From: Stackebrandtia endophytica
GTDB lineage: Bacteria; Actinomycetota; Actinomycetes; Mycobacteriales; Micromonosporaceae
Length of the DNA: 64,000 nt
Assembly: GCF_006716355.1 (NCBI RefSeq)
Contig: NZ_VFOW01000001.1
Coordinates: 620,001-684,000, forward strand
Direction: 5' to 3'
A program made the position numbers and the translations under genes. Positions 36,301-45,500 of this stretch are shown piece after piece. Under the pieces are notes generated by a model that saw only the letters and a list, made by a program, of their open reading frames with translations, was not told the origin of the DNA and made no database searches. Position 1 is the stretch's first letter; every line of letters begins with the position of its first letter.

Positions 36301-39300
36301 AATCGGCAGGACGCGGCGCTGCAGGCCGGCCATTTCAATGACTTCGTGCAGGTCGTGCAGTTGCGCAGCGCGCTCTATCACGCGCTGGCCAAGGCCGAGG
36401 ATCACGAACTCACCAGTGAGGAAATCGCCAACAAGGTTGCCGACACGATCGGCGTGAGCTGGCAGGAGTACAGCGGTAAACCGGAGTTGGCGCAGCGGAT
36501 GGCCGTCCAGGCGGGAAAAGTATTCCGTCAAGTGCTCAATTTCCGGTTGCACGTGGACCTGCAGCGCGGCTGGCGAGTCACGATGCCGAATCTAGAGCAG
36601 ACCGGGCTGCTGTCCATCGATTACGGGGACCTCGACGCGGTCGCCCACCAGGACGGTCGCTGGGCATCCAGCCACGCCGCGCTTCGCGACGCCGACGGCG
36701 AGTTGCGCAGCGAACTGATGCGAACCGTCCTGGACGAGATGCGTCGCAGTTTGGCGGTCGATGCGAACTGCCTTGAAACAGAACAGTTCGAAACCCTGCA
36801 GCGGGCCAGCGAACACCGGCTGGCCCAGCCATGGCAGTTGGATGAGACCGATGCTCCCAAGCAGGCCACCGTTGTGCCGATGGCATCTTTCAAGGGCGCC
36901 GACCCGGCATATGTGTTCATGTCCGGGCTGGGAAAGGTTGGCAGGTACCTGAAACGGAGGCTTAACGACCCGGACCTGAGGCGGGACGATATCGAGGCGG
37001 TAATCAGCGATCTGTTGAAGACCATGGAAGCCGCCGGGCTGGTCGTTGCGGTGCAGCCCCAACCCGCGACCCGCGACCCACGGCATCGCGCACCGGACAT
37101 CGTCGGATACCGCGTCGACACCCAGGCGTTGATCTGGCGGTTGGGCGATGGGAAGCACGGTCCGCACGATCGGTTGGCCGCCACTCGCGAAGGCGGACAA
37201 CGTCCACCGGTCAATAAGTTCTTCGTCGAGCTCTATCAACGGTCCGCCGATGCGTTGTCGGGGCTTGTCGCCCATGAGCACACCGCGCAGGTTGCCCCAG
37301 AGGACCGGGAACAGCGCGAGCAGGCGTTCCGCGATGGTGATTTGAAGCTGTTGTACTGCTCCCCCACCATGGAACTGGGTGTCGACATCGCGTCGTTGAA
37401 CTCAGTGTTGCTGCGGAATGTCCCGCCGACACCCGCTAATTACGCTCAACGGTCCGGCCGGGCGGGTCGCTCCGGACAGCAGGCGCTGGTAGTGACCTAT
37501 TGCGCCACTGGGAACAGCCATGATCAGTACTATTTCAAGCGGCGGTCGCGCATGGTGGCCGGCGCGGTAGCGCCGCCTCGGCTTGATTTGTGCAATGAGG
37601 ATCTCGTACTGTCCCATGTGCAGGCGATCTGGTTGGCAGAGACCGGTATTTCGTTGCGTGGCAGCATCGCCGATCACGTCACCATCACCGCGATAGACCA
37701 AGACGGCTCCACGTCAGACACACCGATGGTCCTCGACCCCGACACGCAAGCCGAAATCACCAATCCGGCTGCGCTGCAACGCACCGAACGTATCGCCAGC
37801 GCGATACTCGCACCGATGTTGTCCGAACTCGCCGAAACCACCTGGTGGGACGATACTTGGCTGTCCCGCAAAGTGCGGAGCATTCCCGGACGATTCGACC
37901 GGGCGTTCGATCGCTGGCGTGACCTGTACCGGGCGGCGACCTTTGATCAACGTGAGCAGAACCTCCGCCGCATCAACTACGACCTGAAGCCGAAGGAACG
38001 GGATGCGGCTAAGAAGCGACGCGATGAGGCCGAGGCCCAACTGAACCTGCTGCGCAACTCTGCGCCGGGAAAGTCAATCATGTCGGATTTCAATCCTTAC
38101 CGGTATTTGGCCAGTGAGGGTTTCCTTCCGGGTTATTCGTTTCCCCGCTTGCCGTTGGCCGCGTTCGTTCCAAAGCGCGGCTTCGACGGCGATTACCTGC
38201 AGCGACCCCGTTTTCTGGCAATCCGGGAGTTCGGACCCGATGCGCTGGTCTATCACGAGGGCAGCCGGTATCAGGTGGTACGCATACAGCTGCCCGCCGA
38301 CACCAGTGGCAGTCTCACCACTGGAACCGCGAAGCGCTGCGAGGGCTGCGGCTATTGGCACGACCCGGAAGACCGGTCGGACAACTGCGAACTGTGCAGC
38401 GGCAAGCTGGGTGTCGAGACCACGAATCTGCTCCAACTGCAAACGGTGTACACCCGCAAACGGGAACGAATCTCCTCCGATGAGGAGGAACGCCGCCGCG
38501 CGGGATACCAATTGGTGACGTCCTACCGGTTCAACACCCATGGAGAGCGCGCTGGCCGTGCCGATGCATTGGTCTCCGACGAACAGGGCGACCTCGCCAC
38601 CGTGGTCTACGGTGATTCCGCGACGGTCCGGGTGGCCAACCTTCGCAGAGCCGGGGCGCCCACTGATGAACCGGATGGTTACTGGCTGGACCCGTTCACC
38701 GGGCGGTGGATGTCCAAGAAACAGGCCGAGGACGCAGTCGGTAACGTGACCGAACTGGCCGATGCCGATGACGACGTGCGGATGAAGCAGCGGGTCATAC
38801 CCTATGTGGAGGACACCCGTAACGTCGCGGTGCTTCGGCTCACCGACCGGCTGCCGGCCGATGACGCTTTGACCTTGATGTACGCGTTGGAACGCGGAAT
38901 CGAGGCCGGTTACGAGTTGGAGGACTCCGAGCTGGCCGCCGAGCTTCCAGCGGGCGACAATCTTTCGACCGGCTTTCTGTTGTTTGTGGAGTCGGCGGAG
39001 GGTGGTGCCGGAGTACTGCGACGCTTGCAGGCCGAGCGAGGTGCCCTGGCGTACGCCGCGGCCGAAGCCCTGCGGATCTGCCACTTTGACGCCGCCACGG
39101 GTGCAGATCTGAATCCCGACTGTGCCCGGGGCTGCTACGACTGTCTGCTGGCGTACTCCAATCAGCACAACCACGATCGGATCGACCGGCATAAGGTCGT
39201 CGACCTTCTTCGTCGGCTGACGAGTGCGCTGACCACGCAGACCGGGGCCGATGAGACCCGGACCGGGCAGCAGCAGCGGCTCGATGACCTGTCCGATTCC

Positions 39301-39612
39301 AGTCTGGAACGTGAATGGCTCGACTTCGTGAAATCCGGCGGTTGGCGGCTACCCGACCAGGCCCAGGTACTCGTGCCGGACGCGTCCGCTCGACCCGACT
39401 ACGTGTACCGCCTGCCGGGAGCTCCGCTGGCGGTGTTCGTCGACGGTCCACACCACGACAGCACCCAAGCAGCGCAACGTGATGCCGAAGCCCAGGATCG
39501 GCTCCTCGACGCTGGTTGGGACGTCGTGCGGTTCTCACATCGCGACGATTGGGAGAGCATCCTTGGACGCCATCCTTCATATTTCGGTACCGGGAGTACT
39601 GCGAGTGGCTGA
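33397..39612 (+). CDS. Ser/Thr kinase - SF2 helicase - DUF1998 - Vsr-like nuclease fusion protein
   Basis: The 2,071-residue protein has four parts. Residues 12-275 are a Hanks-type kinase: GSGMSEVY loop, Lys46, HRDIKPSN with Asp148, and DFG Asp166. Residues about 420-1400 are an SF2 helicase: Walker A TGTGSGKS at 449, DELH at 571, motif VI QRSGRAGRSGQ at 1351. A Cys4 cluster (1648/1651/1664/1667) and a DUF1998-type Cys4 (1895/1909/1913/1916) follow. Residues about 1975-2065 look like a Vsr/DUF559 nuclease (RPDYVYR with Asp2001, VFVDG with Asp2016, HHD, then DAGWDVVRF). GTG 33397 has GGGAGG upstream; an upstream frame start at 33283 overlaps the promoter. It leads a three-gene operon with SNF2 and methyltransferase genes. 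Role inferred: phage or plasmid defence. Confidence 0.87.
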   Translation: MNTTAITLIDGRFQIERALGSGMSEVYRAIDTHADPASADRHVALKVVRLRSILPSEQDQLRNLIERFEREIDIVRKLSHAGLPRIVQSGEDQEIGQPYLAMEFVEGMALNALIDEGEQLPIRAVAGIVGQVTATLQAAHRADILHRDIKPSNAMLQPDGRVRLLDFGIGRFLNAPNLPQLTESGMTLGTTRYMSPEHARGRDLSVKSDLYSLGCLLYELLCGQPPFTEGTSNDIMNAHIEQEPTAISLMRSDIPDALSELVDGLLSKDPADRPEDAPAVLETLQIVVRDTPVQPLPRLIKVDPADQFRHATGDLPSVELVEQGDIRERSVSQVSGMNVFEVHARLIEKYRSFTAGGVIVKDPRIKNWVHNDMARGNQWPAPYLSLNPFFASGGRVDELVAAEVLHPECSRIFQTGKSEGVDGTPITLHMHQRQALEAAQTGESYVLTTGTGSGKSLAYIVPIVDKVLRDRSNDPAPGVRAIIVYPMNALANSQKQELEKYLSTGYADGSEPVSFARYTGQESQAERDAIYQNPPDILLTNYVMLELLLTRPDDRKKLIHMASGLQFLVFDELHTYRGRQGADVAWLIRRVKDACQAPEVQCVGTSATMSTEGSVADQRAAVAGVASTLFGRPIAPERIIGETLIRATDEGPTTVSLERIRTPAAPGAYRDLIADPLARWVESRFGLRSSEEGELVRQEPVTVEVAAEELAITTGADTKACEAAIRKTLLAGSKATNPETGRPLFAFRLHQFVSKGDNVYVTIEPEMSREITRSYQVEYPGGDGKVLIPVSFCRDCGQEYLTVQRVRDVATNRYSYRPNRDADAVDGDFVRAGYLYISQDNPWPSDQQEVLRRRLLPESWLESDRSGNEDVKPNFRKRMPIPVTVNPQGQESSDGLAAAFMPDAFRFCLHCGVTHEKRGKDFGKLAAFNQEGRSSATSLISATIVEELQRFPDTALTPEAKKLLSFVDNRQDAALQAGHFNDFVQVVQLRSALYHALAKAEDHELTSEEIANKVADTIGVSWQEYSGKPELAQRMAVQAGKVFRQVLNFRLHVDLQRGWRVTMPNLEQTGLLSIDYGDLDAVAHQDGRWASSHAALRDADGELRSELMRTVLDEMRRSLAVDANCLETEQFETLQRASEHRLAQPWQLDETDAPKQATVVPMASFKGADPAYVFMSGLGKVGRYLKRRLNDPDLRRDDIEAVISDLLKTMEAAGLVVAVQPQPATRDPRHRAPDIVGYRVDTQALIWRLGDGKHGPHDRLAATREGGQRPPVNKFFVELYQRSADALSGLVAHEHTAQVAPEDREQREQAFRDGDLKLLYCSPTMELGVDIASLNSVLLRNVPPTPANYAQRSGRAGRSGQQALVVTYCATGNSHDQYYFKRRSRMVAGAVAPPRLDLCNEDLVLSHVQAIWLAETGISLRGSIADHVTITAIDQDGSTSDTPMVLDPDTQAEITNPAALQRTERIASAILAPMLSELAETTWWDDTWLSRKVRSIPGRFDRAFDRWRDLYRAATFDQREQNLRRINYDLKPKERDAAKKRRDEAEAQLNLLRNSAPGKSIMSDFNPYRYLASEGFLPGYSFPRLPLAAFVPKRGFDGDYLQRPRFLAIREFGPDALVYHEGSRYQVVRIQLPADTSGSLTTGTAKRCEGCGYWHDPEDRSDNCELCSGKLGVETTNLLQLQTVYTRKRERISSDEEERRRAGYQLVTSYRFNTHGERAGRADALVSDEQGDLATVVYGDSATVRVANLRRAGAPTDEPDGYWLDPFTGRWMSKKQAEDAVGNVTELADADDDVRMKQRVIPYVEDTRNVAVLRLTDRLPADDALTLMYALERGIEAGYELEDSELAAELPAGDNLSTGFLLFVESAEGGAGVLRRLQAERGALAYAAAEALRICHFDAATGADLNPDCARGCYDCLLAYSNQHNHDRIDRHKVVDLLRRLTSALTTQTGADETRTGQQQRLDDLSDSSLEREWLDFVKSGGWRLPDQAQVLVPDASARPDYVYRLPGAPLAVFVDGPHHDSTQAAQRDAEAQDRLLDAGWDVVRFSHRDDWESILGRHPSYFGTGSTASG

Positions 39613-39676
39613 GGTTCCCGCTTGGCTTCCGAGAACGTTCCGCAGCAGTCAGATCCACCGTTACTGAGGAGTAATC

Positions 39677-42523
39677 ATGACCGTCCATGCCCCGGGCAGC
39701 CTGGTGACCGCGCGCGGTCGAGACTGGGTGGTGCTGGCCGATTCGGTCGCCGACATGCTGGTGCTTCGCCCGCTGGGTGGATCCGACGACGATGTCGCGG
39801 CGGTGTTTCCAGAGCTGGAAACCGTCTCACCGGCCAGGTTCGCCGCCCCGACCGCCGCTGACTTGGGTGATGCGACCTCGGCGGGCCTGCTGCGCACCGC
39901 GCTGCGGGTCGGGTTTCGGTCGGCGGCGGGACCGTTCCGCTCACTGGCCGGGATCGCGGTGGAGCCACGGGCCTACCAGTTGGTTCCGTTGTTGATGGCG
40001 CTGCGGCAGGAGACCGCACGATTGCTGATCGCCGACGATGTCGGGGTCGGTAAGACCGTGGAGGCGGGTCTGATCGCGGCGGAGTTGTTGGCCTCGGGCG
40101 AGGCAAAAGGCCTGGCGGTACTGTGTTCCCCGGCGTTGGCGGAGCAGTGGCGCGACGAGTTGCGGTTCAAGTTCGGCATCAACGCCGAACTGGTATTGGC
40201 CTCCACAGTGCGGAAACTGGAGCGCGGCCTCGATTTGGGACAGTCGTTGTTCGACCGGTACCCGCATGTGATCGTCTCCACGGACTTCATCAAATCAACG
40301 CGGCATCGTGACGACTTCGTGCGGCACTGCCCGGATCTGGTGATCGTCGATGAGGCACACGGTTGCGTAACCACCGACGACAAACCCGGCAAGCAGCAGC
40401 AACAGCGTTACGAATTGATGCAGCGGCTGTCCGATGACCGGCAGCGACATCTGCTGCTACTGACCGCCACACCCCACAGCGGAAAGACGGCGGCGTTTCG
40501 CAACCTGCTGGGCCTGTTGGACCCAGAGCTGGCGTCTGTGGACACCGACTCCATGGTCGGTCGCCGCCGGTTGGCGCAGCACTTCGTGCAGCGGCGCCGC
40601 GCCGACATTCGCAAGTACCTCGACCAGGACACCGAATTCCCGTCCGACCGGCTGTTCAAGGACGAGACCTTCCAGATGAGCCCGGCCTATCGTCGGCTCC
40701 TCACCGAGGCACTGGATTACGCACGTGGCCGGGTCACTGACGCCGCGGGACGGGACCGGCGCACTGAGCGGATCGCCTGGTGGTCGGCGATCGCATTGTT
40801 GCGCTCGCTGGTGTCGTCCCCTCGAGCGGCGGCTCAAACGCTGTCGACCCGGTCGAGCACCGCGAAGGCCGCGACGGTGGCCGAGGCCGATGAATTGGGA
40901 CGCCCGGTGAGCTTCGACTTGACCGAGGACCGGCTGGACGGTGTGGACGCCGCACCCGGCGCCGCCACCGACGACCGCGCTCAGACCCTGAAAAGGCTGT
41001 CCGAGACCGCTCAGGCGCTGGAGGGCGTCAAGCACGACACCAAACTCGCCGTGGCGCTGAAGCAGGTGCGCGGGCTGCTGAAGGAGGGGTACCGGCCCAT
41101 CGTGTTCTGTCGGTATATCCCCACCGCCGAGTATGTCGCCGAACACCTGGCCCAAGCCCTCGGAAAGAAGGTGCACGTCGCCGCAGTCACCGGAACCTTG
41201 TCACCGCAACAGCGGATTCAACGTATCGAGGAACTGGCGGCGCTGGCGACCGAGGACCCGAAGGCCGGCAGAGTGCTGGTCGCCACCGACTGTCTGTCCG
41301 AAGGGGTGAACCTGCAGCACCACTTCGACGCGATCGTCCACTATGATCTGGCGTGGAACCCGACCCGGCATGACCAGCGGGAGGGCAGGGTCGACCGGTT
41401 CGGTCAGAAGCGCGACCGGGTGAAGGTGGTGACCGTTTACGGTTCCGACAACGGTATCGACGGCAAAGTGCTGGACGTACTCATCAAGAAGCACCGGATG
41501 ATCCGCCGGGACCTTGGCATCAGCGTCTCGGTACCCGATGAGGCATCCGCCGGGGTCACCGACGCCATCGTGGAGTGGCTGCTGCTGCAGGAGGGTCAGG
41601 CAGCCGGTGAACAACCGATGCTGGCCGGCTTGGAGCAGCACGTCACCGAGCTGCAGAACGAATGGCAGTCGGCCGGCGACCGAGAGAAGGCGTCTCGGTC
41701 CCGGTTCGCGCAGCACGCCATCCACACCGACGAGGTGGCTTCCGAGCTGGCCGAGATCCGCACGGTATTGGGTTCGGCCGCCGACATCGGTCCGTTCGTC
41801 CGTCACGCGTTGACGGGCCTGGGTGGCCTGTTGACCGAGATGCCCGGCGGTGATGTCGCCGCCGACCTCTCCGCGACCCCGGTCGGTCTGCGGGACGCAT
41901 TGGCGGCGGTGTCGGCCACCGATGCCACGCGGGTGGTGTTCCGGTCAAGCCCGGCAGTCCCGCGAGGCGAGGTCGGATTGGTGCGTACCGATCCCGGGGT
42001 TGCGGCCATCGCCGATTTCCTGTTGAACTCGGCGCTGGACGATCAGCTACCCGCCCGGGAACGTCCGGCGAGACGCTGCGGTGTCATGCGCACCAACGCG
42101 GTCGCCACCCGCACCACGATGCTGTTGGTGCGGTTCCGATTCCAGCTGAGACTGCCGTCGCGCTACGGCGTGCGGGAGCTGGTCGCCGAGGACATCAGAA
42201 TGGTGGCATTCGAAGGCAATCCGAGCAAGCCGGTGTGGTTGCCGGATGCCGACGCAGCCGAACTGCTCCGCGCCGAGGCCACCGTCAACACCGACCCCGA
42301 GTTCGCCGAGCGCACCGCAGAGCGGGTCCTGACCGGGCTGGCCGGCACCGACACCCAGTTGAACTCGATGGCCGACCGGCTCGCTGAGGAACTGTCGGCC
42401 TCACATCGCCGAGTCCGCAGCCAAACCGGTCAAGTCCGGCGCGGACTCACCGTGACCGCCCAAAAACCCACCGATCTGCTCGGCGTGTACGTGTATCTGC
42501 CTGCCCAAACCGGAGCCGCCTGA
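39677..42523 (+). CDS. SNF2-family helicase, DrmD-like
   Basis: The 948-residue protein has a SNF2/RapA-like ATPase core: Walker A DDVGVGKT at 120-127, DEAH at 225-228, and a C-terminal RecA domain with VLVATDCLSEGVNLQ and the Arg-finger motif DQREGRVDRFGQ. The overall design (N-terminal beta domain, long C-terminal helical part) resembles DrmD of class 1 DISARM and HepA-like ATPases that translocate on double-stranded DNA. ATG 39677 has GAGGAG upstream, 64 bases after the fusion gene. Its stop overlaps the methyltransferase ATG by one base, so the two are coupled. Confidence 0.9.
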   Translation: MTVHAPGSLVTARGRDWVVLADSVADMLVLRPLGGSDDDVAAVFPELETVSPARFAAPTAADLGDATSAGLLRTALRVGFRSAAGPFRSLAGIAVEPRAYQLVPLLMALRQETARLLIADDVGVGKTVEAGLIAAELLASGEAKGLAVLCSPALAEQWRDELRFKFGINAELVLASTVRKLERGLDLGQSLFDRYPHVIVSTDFIKSTRHRDDFVRHCPDLVIVDEAHGCVTTDDKPGKQQQQRYELMQRLSDDRQRHLLLLTATPHSGKTAAFRNLLGLLDPELASVDTDSMVGRRRLAQHFVQRRRADIRKYLDQDTEFPSDRLFKDETFQMSPAYRRLLTEALDYARGRVTDAAGRDRRTERIAWWSAIALLRSLVSSPRAAAQTLSTRSSTAKAATVAEADELGRPVSFDLTEDRLDGVDAAPGAATDDRAQTLKRLSETAQALEGVKHDTKLAVALKQVRGLLKEGYRPIVFCRYIPTAEYVAEHLAQALGKKVHVAAVTGTLSPQQRIQRIEELAALATEDPKAGRVLVATDCLSEGVNLQHHFDAIVHYDLAWNPTRHDQREGRVDRFGQKRDRVKVVTVYGSDNGIDGKVLDVLIKKHRMIRRDLGISVSVPDEASAGVTDAIVEWLLLQEGQAAGEQPMLAGLEQHVTELQNEWQSAGDREKASRSRFAQHAIHTDEVASELAEIRTVLGSAADIGPFVRHALTGLGGLLTEMPGGDVAADLSATPVGLRDALAAVSATDATRVVFRSSPAVPRGEVGLVRTDPGVAAIADFLLNSALDDQLPARERPARRCGVMRTNAVATRTTMLLVRFRFQLRLPSRYGVRELVAEDIRMVAFEGNPSKPVWLPDADAAELLRAEATVNTDPEFAERTAERVLTGLAGTDTQLNSMADRLAEELSASHRRVRSQTGQVRRGLTVTAQKPTDLLGVYVYLPAQTGAA

Positions 42524-45500
42524 TGAATGCCGTTGCCAGTCACACCGCCGTCGTCACCAAGGGCGGACTGTTGCCGGCCGACCTGCTCGAACGGATCGCC
42601 GAGGGGCAGGCCCTCGATGGTGCGAAGGCGGCCGATTACGCCGTGATCGGACGGCGCACGGTAACCGATGACGCCGAACGGCATTGGGAGTACTTGAAGT
42701 CGGCGTGGCGGGAGCTGCGTCGTGAACTGCCCGACGCGGCTTCGGACCCGAGCGGCATGACGGCGAGGTACTGGCTGGAGCCGTTGTTCGCGGAACTGGG
42801 TTTCGGTCGACTGATCCCGGTGGAGGAGGCAGGCATTCCCAGCGACGACGGCGGTAAGACATTTCCGATCAGTCACCGCTGGGGGCACGTACCGATCCAC
42901 TTCGTCGACTGGGCCGAGGACCTCGAGTCCCGGCCCAGGGCGGGTAGGCCGGCACCGCATTCGCTGGTGCAGGAATGTCTCAACCGCACCGACGAGCACC
43001 TGTGGGCCATCGTTACCAATGGGCGGCAGCTGCGACTGCTGCGGGATTCGAGTGCGCTGGCCGGTACCGCCTATGTGGAGTTCGACCTGGCGGCGATCTT
43101 CGATGCCGAACTGGTCAGCGAATTCGTCCTGCTTTATCGGCTGTTGCACGTCTCCCGATTCGAGGTGGTGCAGGGCGCGCCGGTTTCGACCTGTTGGCTG
43201 GAGAAGTGGCGACTGGCCGCGATCGCCGATGGCGTGCGGGCGCTTGATCAGCTGCGCGACGGCGTGGAGAGGGCGCTGCGCACCCTCGGTACCGGCTTTC
43301 TTTCTCACCCCCGCAACGGAGGCATCCTGGACGGCTTGGACGCCACCCGGCTTCACAAGGCACTGTTGCGGTTGACGTATCGGCTGCTGTTTCTGTTCGT
43401 GGCCGAGGACCGGGAGGCACTGCATCCACCCGACGCCGATGAAACCGCAGTGGAACGTTACCGCCGCTACTATTCGACGGCCCGGCTACGGGACCACGCA
43501 CGGCGTCGCCGCGGCACCAGCCACAGTGACCAGTACCAGGCGTTGCGGCTGGTACTGGATGCGTTGGGTAGCGAAGGCGGGCAACCGAGGCTGGCCATTC
43601 CGGGCCTGGGCGGCCTGTTCGACCACACGGAGGCCGATACGGTTCTAGACGGCATGGCGCTGTCCAATGAATACCTGCTGCGGGCCGTGCGGCATCTCGC
43701 GGTGATCGCCGACCAGGGCACCCGCCGCAACCGGGTGGTCGACTACCGGCATCTGGACGCCGAAGAACTCGGTTCGGTCTATGAGTCGCTGTTGGAACTG
43801 GAGCCCAAGTACAGTCGGGCCGAGCGCAGGTTCGAGTTGGTGGCGCTCAGTGGCAACCAACGCAAGACAACCGGCGCCTACTACACACCCTCGCCACTGA
43901 TCGACCGACTGCTGGACACCACACTAGACCCGGTGATCGACGCTACCGTCGAACGCGGAGAACAGCATGGTGATATCGAACGAGAACTATTGGGGCTGAC
44001 GGTATGCGACCCCGCCTGCGGCTCCGGCCACTTTCTGGTGGCGGCTGCTCGCAGGATCGCCAAACGCCTGGCCTCGGTGCGAGAACAGACTCCCGAACCC
44101 ACCCCAACTGCGCTGCGCGGTGCACTGCGCGACGTAATCGGGCGCTGCATCTTCGGGGTCGACATCAACCCGATGGCGGTGGAGCTGGCGAAGGTGTCAC
44201 TTTGGTTGGAGGCGCTGGAACCGGGCAAGCCACTGGGCTTCCTGGACGCACATATCAAATGCGGTAACGCCCTGGTCGGGGCGCTGCCCTCGCTTGTGGC
44301 CGGTGGAGTACCGGATGAAGCGTGGACGGCCATCGAAGGCGACGACAGGAAGTACGCCGCCAAACTCAAGAAACGCAATAAGGCCGAGCGGGAACGGTCC
44401 GAGTCCGGCGCCGACCAAGCTCTGTTCAGCGTGGTCGACGCCATGAACCTGGCCAACACCGAACTGGCCGAACAACTGCGGCAGGTCACCTTGGCACCCG
44501 ATGGTGACCTGAGCCAGGTGCGGGCGCAGGCCAAGGCGTATGAACGGTGGAGCAACTCGAGTCCGTATCTGCGGGCTCGCGGGTTGGCCGACACCTGGTG
44601 CGCAGCGTTCTTCTGGCATAAAACCGAGGAAGCCCCACCGGCCCCGACCCATGAGATGTTTCGCGAGCTGACAACCGGCGGCTTCGACACGTTCACCGGG
44701 TCTGCGATCCTCGATGAAGCCACCCGGTTGCGCAACCAGCACGGCTTCTTTCACTGGCATCTGGAATTCCCCGAAGTGTTCGACGTGCCAGAGTCCGTGG
44801 TGGGTGTCGACCCGGCGACCGGCTGGAACGGCGGTTTCAGCGCGGTGGTGGGGAATCCGCCGTGGGAAAATATCGAGCTAAAGGAACAAGAATTCTTCGC
44901 TATTCGTGATCCAGATGTAGCAATACTCGCTGGCGGACATAGAAAGAAGGCGATTTCAGAACTCCACATAGAAAATCCAAACCTTGCTTATGAATACAAA
45001 GAAGCACTCCGGAAAGTAAAAGCACTTCCGAAATACGTCTCAAACTCCGGCAACTATCCACTATATGCGCGTGGTATGCGAGAAGTGAAGGGCGCGAACC
45101 GCTATAAGACGGATGCACTATTTACAGAATTGGTAGGCAAGCTCACCACCAAACTTGGACAGTTTGGTTTGATAGTACCGACCGGAATCGCCACTGATGC
45201 AGTCACTCAGTTTCTATTCCGCGCGATCACTCACAGCAACACCCTTGTAGCCGTATTCGACTTTGAGAATCAGGCCCGCCGCTTCTTTCCCGCAGTGCAC
45301 GCCTCCTACAAATTCTGCATCTTTTCCGTCGCTGGTCAGTCCGTGCCTGGACGAACTGCGAAGTTTGCCTTCTTTCTCCATGATCCTGCTGAACTTGACG
45401 TCCTCGAACGTTCATTTACGCTAAAGTCCCAAGACATTGTCATTCTAAATCCAAATACTGGCACTTGTCCAACGTTCCGTCGAGGCCGAGACGCAGAGTT

